Part shown: positions 1-6,075 of the stretch, in pieces
Position numbering within the stretch: position 1 is the first letter of the stretch
How the letters are laid out: each line of letters starts with the position of its first letter
Source: Lachnospiraceae bacterium
GTDB lineage: Bacteria; Bacillota; Clostridia; Lachnospirales; Lachnospiraceae
Direction of reading: 5' to 3'
Length of the DNA stretch: 9,934 nucleotides
NCBI GenBank assembly: GCA_017613225.1
Contig: JAGAEH010000212.1
Coordinates: 1 to 9,934 of the forward strand
Notes under the pieces: generated by a model
Database searches by the model: none
What the model saw: the letters and a program-made list of their open reading frames with translations, nothing else
What the model was told of the DNA's origin: nothing
Position numbers and translations under genes: made by a program

Positions 1-1173
1 ATCGCTTTGGTGGGCGGCAGCACCTTCGGCATCGTAAAGTTGGTGAACCGGAATGAGCCGGCACCGATTGTCATAACCTCCTACGCGGGCAGCGGCGAGC
101 GGCTGACCGACGCGGCGCAGGCGGAGAGCACACCGCCCACAAAACCCGCGGCGCCGGAGACAAAAGCGCCGGAGACCCCTGCGGCAACGGAACGGGAGAC
201 GGTGCCTACGACCACGGAGGCGTCGACGACGCCGGAGGAGACACAAAGCCCCGAACAGCAGATGCTGGAAGAAGCGCTGGCTGCCTACCGGGAGATCCTG
301 AAAAAGGCGGATTCCTACGAGTTCGACGGCCCCATCGACATAGAGTTTGACCACTACGACTACGCGCTGGTGCAGATGCAGACCGGGGATCCCGTGCCGA
401 CGCTGCTGCTCTCCAAATGCTGGGGCGGCTATTATTACCGCGCGCGAGTCTTTCAGTATGATCCGGCGACAAAGTCGGTCTGGCAGCCGGAGGACCGGCT
501 GGCTTACGGCATGATGCTGATGGGCGGGTTCCGCGGAGGGCTGAGCCTGGAAGCGGATGGAAACGGACTGCTGAATTCGGAATTTGCCTCAGGCACCGGC
601 ATGGGAGAGTATGTGCGCGTCACCCTGGAAAACGGAAAACTGCGGTCCGAACTGCAGTGGAGCGGACGCCTGGATCAGAGCGGCCAGCCGGAATATACGG
701 AGATCGAATGGCATGTAATTACGGATGACAGCGGTTTTGAGAACTGGGGCGGCTCCGGAATCGATCCCGGCGGCGTTCAGACCACGGAGGCCGGCGCGGA
801 AAACGGCCCTCAGGCGGTGACCCTGCCCTCCGACGGAAGCCGGATCGTGTTTACCGGCACCGTCCGGCGGTTCACTTACGACGAAGTGGTGGAGCTGCAG
901 GGGTCGCCGGACCCCAACGCGGCGTGGAACGATCATAATCAGACCTATCTTCTTCTGGTGCTGGATGAGCCTCAGGAGATGAAGCTCCACAATGGGGACG
1001 AGGAGAGCCTGCGCCCCGGTACCGTCAGCGTGATCCGCCTGCCCGAGACCCTTTCCGGCTACACGGGGACGCACCATATCTTCAGCATCGATCCCTGGAA
1101 GACCTACTGGCCCACGGACACCAGCCTGCCCCTGGGAACGCCCGGCACAGGGGACCTGAAAGTTTTGGATTAA
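1..1173 (+). CDS. Membrane-anchored extracytoplasmic protein, 5' end missing
   Basis: The reading frame is open from base 1 and ends with TAA at 1171-1173, so the start lies upstream; the TTG at 7 has no ribosome site and is probably internal. The visible 390 residues begin with the end of a hydrophobic, Gly-rich segment (ALVGGSTFGIVKLV), most simply the tail of a transmembrane helix. A long low-complexity linker rich in Pro, Thr, Ala and Glu follows (about residues 35-85), as in proteins that hold a domain away from the membrane. The rest looks like a secreted-type domain, with a helix (LEEALAAYREILKK) leading into Gly/Tyr/Trp-rich, probably beta-rich sequence. A second linker-like stretch near residues 250-275 precedes a last beta-rich part. 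I do not recognise the family. A Clostridial zinc-ribbon/TM/linker protein or the outer part of an anti-sigma factor both fit, but the deciding N-terminus is outside the window. Confidence 0.75.
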   Translation: MALVGGSTFGIVKLVNRNEPAPIVITSYAGSGERLTDAAQAESTPPTKPAAPETKAPETPAATERETVPTTTEASTTPEETQSPEQQMLEEALAAYREILKKADSYEFDGPIDIEFDHYDYALVQMQTGDPVPTLLLSKCWGGYYYRARVFQYDPATKSVWQPEDRLAYGMMLMGGFRGGLSLEADGNGLLNSEFASGTGMGEYVRVTLENGKLRSELQWSGRLDQSGQPEYTEIEWHVITDDSGFENWGGSGIDPGGVQTTEAGAENGPQAVTLPSDGSRIVFTGTVRRFTYDEVVELQGSPDPNAAWNDHNQTYLLLVLDEPQEMKLHNGDEESLRPGTVSVIRLPETLSGYTGTHHIFSIDPWKTYWPTDTSLPLGTPGTGDLKVLD

Positions 1174-1199
1174 AAAGTTTCAAATTTTTTCAATTTTTC

Positions 1200-1226
1200 T
1201 GCAACCGGCCCCGGTCCCCGCTCGTT
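1200..1226 (+). promoter_or_regulatory. Candidate ECF-sigma-type promoter
   Basis: TGCAAC at 1200-1205 is followed after 17 nt by CGTT at 1223-1226. The two-part TGAAAC/TGCAAC plus CGT pattern with a 16-17 nt spacer is the hallmark of promoters read by extracytoplasmic-function sigma factors of Firmicutes (sigma-W, -M and -V types). A T-rich tract (1180-1199) lies just upstream, as is common there. No good sigma-A pair is visible in this gap. Transcription would start near 1232 and run into the small membrane protein gene at 1316. The element matches by eye only and no sigma factor gene is in view. Confidence 0.45.
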
Positions 1227-1246
1227 ATAGCAGTGAAGGGAGAGCC

Positions 1247-1286
1247 GGAAAGGTCGGAAAAGCACCGGATCAGCGGCGGCCTTTCC
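1247..1286 (+). other. Leader hairpin upstream of the small membrane protein gene
   Basis: GGAAAGGTC at 1247-1255 can pair with GGCCTTTCC at 1278-1286, eight Watson-Crick pairs and one G-U, across a 22-nt loop. It lies between the candidate promoter and the ribosome site AAGGAGA (1304-1310). It has no T-tract, so it is not a terminator. Whether it regulates anything is unknown. Confidence 0.3.
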
Positions 1287-1315
1287 AAACATAAGAGCAG
1301 AAAAAGGAGAAAATC

Positions 1316-1804
1316 ATGAAACTTATCAAAAAACTGTACTGGATCGCAATCGTAGTCTTAATGGTGGCAGGATTCCCCTATGAAGGGATCGGAGAATTCA
1401 TCACGACCCTCAGCTATTACGTATTCTTTGGCCTGATCTTTCTGTACGCGGCGCCGAAAGTGCTCCGCATCGGCTCCTCCGCGAAGCGCGGCGGATATCG
1501 GATGGGAGACTTCCGCAATTCCGTGATCGGCGGCATGCAGCAGAGCGTTTCCGGCGCGGTGACGAACCTCATGATGGGCAGCGGAAACAGCAGCCACGGG
1601 ACCGGCGGCCAGACCAGGAAGCAGCAGGCCGATCAGCAGGCCTATGCCAACTGGCAGGCAGCCAATCAGCAGGCGTACAATCGCTGGCAGGCCGGCAACG
1701 AGGCGATCTTCCATGAAAACCAGGCCAGAAAGAATGCCGGGACCTACCGGGGCTATCAGGCGGCGAACCGCGCCAAAGACGCCCGGAACCGCGCGAGGCA
1801 GTAA
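1316..1804 (+). CDS. Small membrane protein with 11-residue Gln/Ala repeats
   Basis: This encodes 162 residues. The ATG at 1316 is set by a good ribosome site, AAGGAGA ending six bases upstream. Two hydrophobic segments (about residues 7-21 and 33-50) with a short polar turn suggest a helical hairpin in the membrane; the positive residues before the first (KLIKK) and after the second (KVLRIGSSAKRGG) favour both ends inside the cell. A Gly/Ser/Met-rich stretch (about 70-100) leads to a Gln/Ala/Asn/Arg-rich tail in which QQAYxxWQAxN occurs at 107-117 and again at 118-128, an exact 11-residue period, with weaker echoes towards the end. This suggests an amphipathic helix or coiled coil. The function is not recognised. 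The candidate ECF-type promoter and structured leader upstream hint at envelope-stress control, which is an inference. Confidence 0.8.
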   Translation: MKLIKKLYWIAIVVLMVAGFPYEGIGEFITTLSYYVFFGLIFLYAAPKVLRIGSSAKRGGYRMGDFRNSVIGGMQQSVSGAVTNLMMGSGNSSHGTGGQTRKQQADQQAYANWQAANQQAYNRWQAGNEAIFHENQARKNAGTYRGYQAANRAKDARNRARQ

Positions 1805-1870
1805 CGGCCCCTATTCCGCCAACGCGGCAGACTTCCGGAGACCTGTTCCACAGAAAAGGGAAGTGGGGAG

Positions 1871-1898
1871 TTTTCAAAGGAAGAAAATCGGCTATAAT
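1871..1898 (+). promoter_or_regulatory. Sigma-A-like promoter of the XRE regulator gene
   Basis: TTTTCA (1871-1876), a 4/6 match to TTGACA, lies 16 nt before a perfect TATAAT (1893-1898). Transcription would start near 1905, about 45 nt before the ATG at 1949. The -10 box sits inside the left arm of a perfect palindrome. Confidence 0.6.
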
Positions 1899-1910
1899 AT
1901 TCTATTATAG
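1892..1910. promoter_or_regulatory. Perfect palindrome over the -10 box, candidate operator
   Basis: CTATAATA (1892-1899), TTC (1900-1902) and TATTATAG (1903-1910) form an exact 8-bp inverted repeat with a 3-nt spacer. The left arm contains the -10 hexamer and the right arm covers the predicted start of transcription. This is where a repressor dimer would block RNA polymerase, and the next gene encodes an XRE-type DNA-binding protein, so autoregulation is a natural guess. The symmetry also places a TATAAT on the minus strand (1909-1904), so a divergent promoter is possible. Confidence 0.4.
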
Positions 1911-1921
1911 AAGAAACAGAT

Positions 1922-1935
1922 GCGCCGCGTGGCGC
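1922..1935 (+). other. Short GC-rich hairpin just before the XRE ribosome site
   Basis: GCGCC (1922-1926) pairs with GGCGC (1931-1935) across a 4-nt loop. The ribosome site GGGGAGGG begins right after it (1936), so the stem could limit ribosome access or protect the mRNA 5' end. In such GC-rich DNA a 5-bp stem may also be chance. Confidence 0.25.
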
Positions 1936-1948
1936 GGGGAGGGACATC

Positions 1949-2425
1949 ATGGGACGCAGATCCACCCGTTCAGACAAAAACATCTATCAGCAGAGCCGCG
2001 AAGCTGCGGGGCTTACCAGGGAGGCTGCCAGCGAAAAACTGGGCTTCATGTCCGATGACCGCATAGAAAAGATCGAGACCCGCGGCGCCGCGCCTTATCC
2101 GGACGAAGTCCTGGCCATGGCAGTCTGCTACAAAAACATGAGCCTTTGCAACGAGTACTGCACCGGGGAATGCCCCATCGGCGAGCGCTACGTCCAGAAG
2201 ATCCAGCCGAAAGAGCTGGGGCAGATCACGCTGGAAGTGGTGAACTCCATCAACAACCTGAACCGGAAAAAGGAGCGGCTGATCGAGATCGCTGTGGACG
2301 GAAAGATCACGGCGGATGAGGAGACGGACTTCGCGGCGATCCGGGAAGAGCTGGACAGCATCGCCCGGTCCGTGGCGACGCTGCAGCTGTGGATGGACCA
2401 GGTGGAAGTGGAAAAAGAAGAATAA
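1949..2425 (+). CDS. XRE-family helix-turn-helix regulator with a cysteine cluster
   Basis: This encodes 158 residues. The ATG at 1949 is preceded by GGGGAGGG at a good distance. Residues 11-60 fit an XRE/Cro-type helix-turn-helix: NIYQQSREAAGLTREAASEKLG is the helix-turn-helix core, followed by RIEKIE, an acidic loop and PDEVLAMAVCY. Four cysteines follow or end this domain, C60, C67, C71 and C75 (LCNEYCTGECPIG), which could bind a metal or an Fe-S cluster or form disulfides. The second half (about 88-155) is a charged, largely helical region with heptad-like spacing (NSINNLNRKKERLIEIA and later VATLQLWMDQVEVEKEE) that may dimerise. Its own promoter carries a palindrome over the -10 box, suggesting autorepression. 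The gene stands alone, with a terminator 25 nt downstream. Target genes are unknown; the neighbouring small membrane protein gene is one possibility. Confidence 0.85.
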   Translation: MGRRSTRSDKNIYQQSREAAGLTREAASEKLGFMSDDRIEKIETRGAAPYPDEVLAMAVCYKNMSLCNEYCTGECPIGERYVQKIQPKELGQITLEVVNSINNLNRKKERLIEIAVDGKITADEETDFAAIREELDSIARSVATLQLWMDQVEVEKEE

Positions 2426-2450
2426 AGGCAGGGCCGTTGCCAGGTCCAAC

Positions 2451-2478
2451 AAAAAAGCCCGGTCGTCCGGGCTTTTTT
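2451..2478. terminator. Rho-independent terminator, probably bidirectional
   Basis: AAAAAAGCCCGG (2451-2462), loop TCGT (2463-2466) and CCGGGCTTTTTT (2467-2478) form a perfect 12-bp inverted repeat with a GC core and a T-tract on either strand. It ends the XRE regulator transcript 25 nt after the stop codon. On the other strand it can stop the mscS transcript after it has passed through the repeat array. Confidence 0.93.
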
Positions 2479-2634
2479 GATCCTTCGACTTCGTTCGCTT
2501 TGCTCACTCCGCTCAGGATGACAGTTTTCGTTCGCTTTGCTCACTCCGCTCAGGATGACAGTTTTCGTTCGCTTTGCTCACTCCGCTCAGGATGACAAGT
2601 TCGTGCGCGCCGCGCACTCCGCTCAGGATGATGT
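2479..2634. repeat. Tandem array of a 37-nt intergenic repeat, four copies
   Basis: The unit is anchored by CTCACTCCGCTCAGGATGACA, or a shorter form of it. The core GCTCAGGATG starts at 2511, 2548, 2585 and 2621, giving periods of 37, 37 and 36 nt. The first three copies are almost identical; the fourth has a diverged left half (GTGCGCGCCGCGCACTCC). The array begins with GATCCTTCGACTTCG, and ATCCT at 2480-2484 is inverted against AGGAT at 2515-2519. I recognise this sequence as a type common between genes in many bacterial genomes, whose false translations contain HPERSEQSERSRRI. Its function is not established. It fills the gap between the convergent XRE and mscS-type genes and its last copy overlaps the end of the latter. 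Confidence 0.9.
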
Positions 2635-3453
2635 TTTTGCCATGTCCTTGATGTGCAGATCCATCTGGGGGAAGGGGATCCCGATGCTTGCCTCGTTCAG
2701 GCACTCCAGCACGATCCGGTTGGCCGCGCGGGTGATCCGGTAGAGCTCTTCTTTCGGGCAGTAGATGAAGATCCGGTGGGAGACGGCGGAATCCTCGAAA
2801 GCGCCGATACCCACATAGCGGGCGTCCGTCACGTCTTCCAGCTTGGCGATCCTCGCGGCAGCGCTTCCCAGGACCTCGTCCGTGACTCTGGGATCCAGGC
2901 CGTAGGGAAGCCCCGGTTTTAGAATGATCATGTCCGCCGGCACGGTGATGTCCTCGATGTTCCGGTTGCAGACACAGCGCAGCCCAGGTTCATCCAGGTC
3001 GCGGATCTTGGTGGTCTTCAGGCTGAAATCTTCCACCACGCCCATCCGGCCGTTTAAGATCACCACGTCGCCCACCTGGAAAAAGCGGTCGGACAGGATG
3101 TGGATGCCCATGATCACGTCCTTTAAGATGTCCTGTACGGCCAGGGCCACGGTGGCGCTGGCAATGCCCAGTCCGGTCAGGGCTGCGGAGACGTTGACAC
3201 CGTTCACCTCCAGAATGATCATGCCGGTGATCAGAATGAGGACTGTCCGGATGACGGTCCAAAGGACCGGCGCAAAGGTCTTTTTGCTGCCCCGGGCGTT
3301 TTCGCCGTTCATCCACTTCCTGCAGAGCTTACGCAGGCCCAGCCAGGCGGTGAAGGCGATGGCAAGGATGATCACGGAGATGATCAGTCTGGTCCACTGG
3401 ATGTTCGAAATAAACGTCAGAGCCTTATCTCCGATATTGGTGAGATCTAACAT
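2623..3453 (-). CDS. MscS-family small-conductance mechanosensitive channel
   Basis: This encodes 276 residues of an MscS-type channel that opens under membrane tension to release solutes during osmotic downshock. Three hydrophobic helices are visible: about 22-40, 64-83 and a pore-lining 88-117 with the family's Gly/Ala-rich pattern (GLGIASATVALAVQDILKD). The cytoplasmic beta domain follows (RFFQVGDVVILNGRMGVVEDF, 124-143), then the alpha/beta vestibule, ending in IGIPFPQMDLHIKD, also typical. The ATG at 3453 is preferred because GGAAGG lies just before it; the in-frame ATG at 3465 lacks a ribosome site and would place that motif inside the coding sequence. The gene is 56 nt after the ybjQ-like gene with no clear promoter between, so the two are probably one operon. 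The last two codons and the TGA stop lie in the final copy of the 37-nt repeat, so the C-terminus was set or trimmed by that repeat. Confidence 0.92.
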   Translation of the reverse strand: MLDLTNIGDKALTFISNIQWTRLIISVIILAIAFTAWLGLRKLCRKWMNGENARGSKKTFAPVLWTVIRTVLILITGMIILEVNGVNVSAALTGLGIASATVALAVQDILKDVIMGIHILSDRFFQVGDVVILNGRMGVVEDFSLKTTKIRDLDEPGLRCVCNRNIEDITVPADMIILKPGLPYGLDPRVTDEVLGSAAARIAKLEDVTDARYVGIGAFEDSAVSHRIFIYCPKEELYRITRAANRIVLECLNEASIGIPFPQMDLHIKDMAKTSS

Positions 3454-3509
3454 TCTGCCTTCCATAATCGATCAATGAATAACTACGTCCGATCCGGCCG
3501 GGACCGGGA

Positions 3510-3821
3510 TCAGATGAACTTGACGGCAGTGCCGTAGGCCAGCACTTCGGCGGCGCCCTGCATGACGGCGGCGGAAGCAAAGCGTACGTTCACCACGGCG
3601 TCCGCGTTGTAATACTGGGCCTGGGCGACCATGCGGTCTAGGGCGATCCGGCGGGAATCGTCCATCATTTCCGTGTAGGACTGGATCTCGCCGCCCACCA
3701 GGGTCTTGAAGCCCGCGCCGATGTCCTTGCCGATGTGCTTGGACATGACGCAGCTGCCCTGTACCAGGCCGATCATGTCCAGATTTCTTCCGGTGATATA
3801 GTCTGTGGATACAACGATCAT
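3510..3821 (-). CDS. YbjQ/UPF0145 family protein
   Basis: This encodes 103 residues, the full usual length of the YbjQ (UPF0145) family. Typical family stretches are GLVQGSCVMSKHIGKDI (18-34), LVGGEIQSYTEMM (41-53), then an R-x-x-A-x-x-RM segment, NADAVVNVRF (72-81) and the closing AAEVLAYGTAVKF. Known structures of the family form ring-like pentamers. Some databases call it a heavy-metal-binding domain, but its role in the cell is not settled. The start is fixed by AGGAGG eight or so bases upstream (3830-3835 on the minus strand). It is the first gene of a leftward pair with the mscS-type channel. Confidence 0.93.
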   Translation of the reverse strand: MIVVSTDYITGRNLDMIGLVQGSCVMSKHIGKDIGAGFKTLVGGEIQSYTEMMDDSRRIALDRMVAQAQYYNADAVVNVRFASAAVMQGAAEVLAYGTAVKFI

Positions 3822-3856
3822 TATCAGATCCTCCTGTTTTGGTTTTTCGCCATAAC

Positions 3857-3885
3857 ATTATAGCACGGTTTTCCGCGATTGCGAA
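3857..3885 (-). promoter_or_regulatory. Promoter of the ybjQ-mscS pair
   Basis: On the minus strand TATAAT (3862-3857) is a perfect -10 box, with TTCGCA (3885-3880), a 4/6 -35 match, 17 nt upstream. Transcription would start near 3850 and reach AGGAGG shortly after. It is divergent from the prsW promoter, whose -35 is about 40 bp away. Confidence 0.6.
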
Positions 3886-3925
3886 GAAAAATCGCTTTTC
3901 ACGGCCCGGTGGGGCAGTATGCCAA

Positions 3926-3954
3926 ATGACAAACGGGGAGAATTCGGTTATAAT
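3926..3954 (+). promoter_or_regulatory. Sigma-A promoter of the prsW-M24 pair
   Basis: ATGACA (3926-3931), 5/6 to TTGACA, is followed after exactly 17 nt by a perfect TATAAT (3949-3954). Transcription starts near 3961, about 70 nt before the chosen ATG. It also shows that an apparent start codon at 3919 cannot be used, since it lies upstream of the promoter. Confidence 0.78.
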
Positions 3955-4029
3955 GACAGCAGCGGCCTCCATGAACGGCGGCCTTTGAAGAAAGACGTCC
4001 GGATCCCCGGACGCAAAAGGAGTTTACAG

Positions 4030-4752
4030 ATGTTTTATTACAATGAACCAAGTCTGACGTTTCAGATCCTCCTGGTCATCGCCGCGGTGATCCCCGCCCT
4101 GGTGCTGATGTTCCTCGTCTACCGGTCGGACCGGCTGGAAAAGGAGAGCCGGCATCTGCTGTTCGTGCTGGCCCGTGCAGGAGTGTTCGCCACGCTGATC
4201 GCCATGGTGCTGGAGCGCCTCGGCGAGCGGCTGCTGGTATGGGCCATCGACAGCGAGGTCCTGTTCAACCTGCTGCTGTACTTCGTGGTGGTGGCAGTCT
4301 CGGAAGAGGGCGCCAAGTACTTCCTGATGAAGCGGCGCACCTGGAAGAATCCGGAGTTCAACTGCCTGTATGACGGCGTGGTCTACGCGGTCTTCGTGTC
4401 GCTGGGCTTCGCGCTTTGGGAAAACATCAGCTATGTTCTGATCTTCGGCCTTGGAACGGCGCTGATCCGCGCCTTCACGGCCATCCCCGGCCATGCCTGC
4501 TTCGGCGTGTTCATGGGCGTCTTTTACGGACTGGCAAAGCAGGCGGAGAACATGGGAGACGCGGCCGAATCAAAGAAGTACCGGTCCCTGGCCCTCGCGG
4601 CCCCCATAGTGCTGCACGGAGCATATGACTACATTGCCACCATGGACGCGGACTGGGGCGCAGCCGTCTTTTTCGCCTTCATCGGCGTGATGTTCTGCGT
4701 GGCCTTCATCCTGATGCGGCGGATGTCCCGGCGCGACCAGTACATCCGGTAA
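4030..4752 (+). CDS. PrsW-family intramembrane metalloprotease
   Basis: This encodes 240 residues, mostly transmembrane helices, of the PrsW (M82) family of glutamic/metallo-type intramembrane proteases. The signature motifs are present: EExxK (EEGAKYF, E92-E93-K96), the D115...GFALWEN block with E131, GHACFG with H155, and LHGAYD with H196 and D200. In Bacillus subtilis PrsW cuts the anti-sigma factor RsiW to release sigma-W; whether this homologue has an anti-sigma substrate is unknown. The ATG at 4030 follows AAGGAG with a spacer of eight bases. A longer in-frame start at 3919 is excluded by the promoter at 3926-3954. It is followed after 33 nt by an M24 peptidase gene in the same direction, probably co-transcribed, so the pair would act on membrane and cytoplasmic peptides respectively, although a functional link is not shown. 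Confidence 0.92.
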   Translation: MFYYNEPSLTFQILLVIAAVIPALVLMFLVYRSDRLEKESRHLLFVLARAGVFATLIAMVLERLGERLLVWAIDSEVLFNLLLYFVVVAVSEEGAKYFLMKRRTWKNPEFNCLYDGVVYAVFVSLGFALWENISYVLIFGLGTALIRAFTAIPGHACFGVFMGVFYGLAKQAENMGDAAESKKYRSLALAAPIVLHGAYDYIATMDADWGAAVFFAFIGVMFCVAFILMRRMSRRDQYIR

Positions 4753-4785
4753 TCATCGGCTTATCACGAGATGGAGGAAGGATCG

Positions 4786-6066
4786 ATGGAAAAGCAACTG
4801 GAAATGATGAAGGAGAAACTGCGCGCCATCGGCGCTTATCCGCTGAAGGCGGAGGCGGAACTGTCCACGCGGATCCTGAAGGACCGGCTGGAACAGGTGC
4901 TGCCCTGGGCCATGGCGGAAGCGGGCGTGGACTTCTGGGCGGTGATTGCCAGGGAGAATCACGAGGATCCGCTGCACAAAACGCTCTACACCTGGGACAT
5001 GCCCCTGGCCAGAAGGGTCAGCATCATGATCTTCTGCCGGGACGCCGCCTCCGGGGAGGTGGAAAAGTACTATCTGGGCATGGCCTGCCCTTCCATGACG
5101 GCCGTCTACAAGAATCCCCTGCAGAAGGGGGAATCGGTCTGGGACGCCGCGGCGAGGCTGGTGAAGGAGCACGATCCGAAGGCCATCGCGGTGAACCGCA
5201 GCCGGCTCTCCGGCTTCTGCGACGGCATCTCCTCCACCCTGTACGAACAGTTTAAGGAGGCCATCGGGGAATACGCGGACCGGGTCGTGGACGGGGAAGG
5301 CGTATCCCTGCGCTGGCTGGAACGGGTGACGCCGCTGGAGATCGAGGTCATGAAAGTGTTTACGGAGATCACCCAGGACGTGGTGAAAGCCTGCTTCTCC
5401 AGGGACGTTATCACCCCGGGCGTCACCACCACCGACGACGTATCCTGGGCCATGCGCGATCTGTTCCACAGCCTGGGCGTCCATTTCTGGTTCGGACCGG
5501 ACGTGAATTTCCAGCGAAAAGGGTCATCCTCCGTGATGACGGAGGGCGTGATCCAGCCCGGTGATCTGCTGCACTGCGACATCGGTTTTTACGGGACTTT
5601 CGTGAAACTGTACACGGACGTCCAGTGGGTGGGCTACGTCCTGGGCGAAGAAGAGACCGAGGCGCCTGCCGAGCTGCAGGACCTGCTGGACCAGGGCAAT
5701 CGTTTCCGCCGGATCGTGATGGACAACATGGAGATCGGCCTGACGGGCAACCAGGTGTTCATGGCGGCCATGGAATCCGCCCAGGCGGCGGGTCTGCGGC
5801 CCTGGCTCTACAGCCATACCGTGGGCACTTTCGGCCACGGCGCGGGGCCGGTGATCGGAATGTATGACAATCAGGGGTTCGTGCCCGGAAAGGGCGAGCT
5901 GAAGCTGGAGGCGGACATGGTGTACGCCCTGGAACTGAACGTCTGCGACGATCTGGCCTGCTGGGACGGGCAGACCGTATACATGTACATTGAAGAGAAC
6001 ATCTGCCAGGAGAAGGACCGCGTGTACTACCTGGCGGAGCAGCAGAAAAAGCTGATACTGATTTAG
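4786..6066 (+). CDS. M24-family metallopeptidase (Xaa-Pro aminopeptidase-like)
   Basis: This encodes 426 residues in two parts: an N-terminal creatinase-like domain (about 1-175) and a C-terminal pita-bread catalytic domain (about 185-426). The five metal ligands can be assigned: D265 in HCDIG, D278 in YTDVQ, H351 in FGHGAGPVIG, E383 in ALELNV and E403 or E404 in YIEEN. H344 in SHTVG would be the second active-site histidine. Such enzymes remove N-terminal residues before proline or split Xaa-Pro dipeptides, in the cytoplasm; there is no signal peptide. The exact substrate cannot be told. The two aspartates are 13 residues apart, where 11 is usual. The ATG at 4786 is preferred because AGGAAGG lies just upstream of it and downstream of the alternative ATG at 4771. 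The gene follows prsW closely and ends before a fold-back repeat. Confidence 0.9.
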   Translation: MEKQLEMMKEKLRAIGAYPLKAEAELSTRILKDRLEQVLPWAMAEAGVDFWAVIARENHEDPLHKTLYTWDMPLARRVSIMIFCRDAASGEVEKYYLGMACPSMTAVYKNPLQKGESVWDAAARLVKEHDPKAIAVNRSRLSGFCDGISSTLYEQFKEAIGEYADRVVDGEGVSLRWLERVTPLEIEVMKVFTEITQDVVKACFSRDVITPGVTTTDDVSWAMRDLFHSLGVHFWFGPDVNFQRKGSSSVMTEGVIQPGDLLHCDIGFYGTFVKLYTDVQWVGYVLGEEETEAPAELQDLLDQGNRFRRIVMDNMEIGLTGNQVFMAAMESAQAAGLRPWLYSHTVGTFGHGAGPVIGMYDNQGFVPGKGELKLEADMVYALELNVCDDLACWDGQTVYMYIEENICQEKDRVYYLAEQQKKLILI

Positions 6067-6075
6067 TACGAAGCG

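Noticed and set aside
2479..2634. CRISPR array or a small protein gene in the 37-nt repeats
   Set aside because: The units follow each other without unique spacers, so it is not a CRISPR array. The open frames here translate only the repeat (HPERSEQSERSRRI-like) and lack ribosome sites.
4771..4785. Upstream ATG for the M24 peptidase
   Set aside because: The ribosome site AGGAAGG lies after this ATG, so it serves the ATG at 4786.
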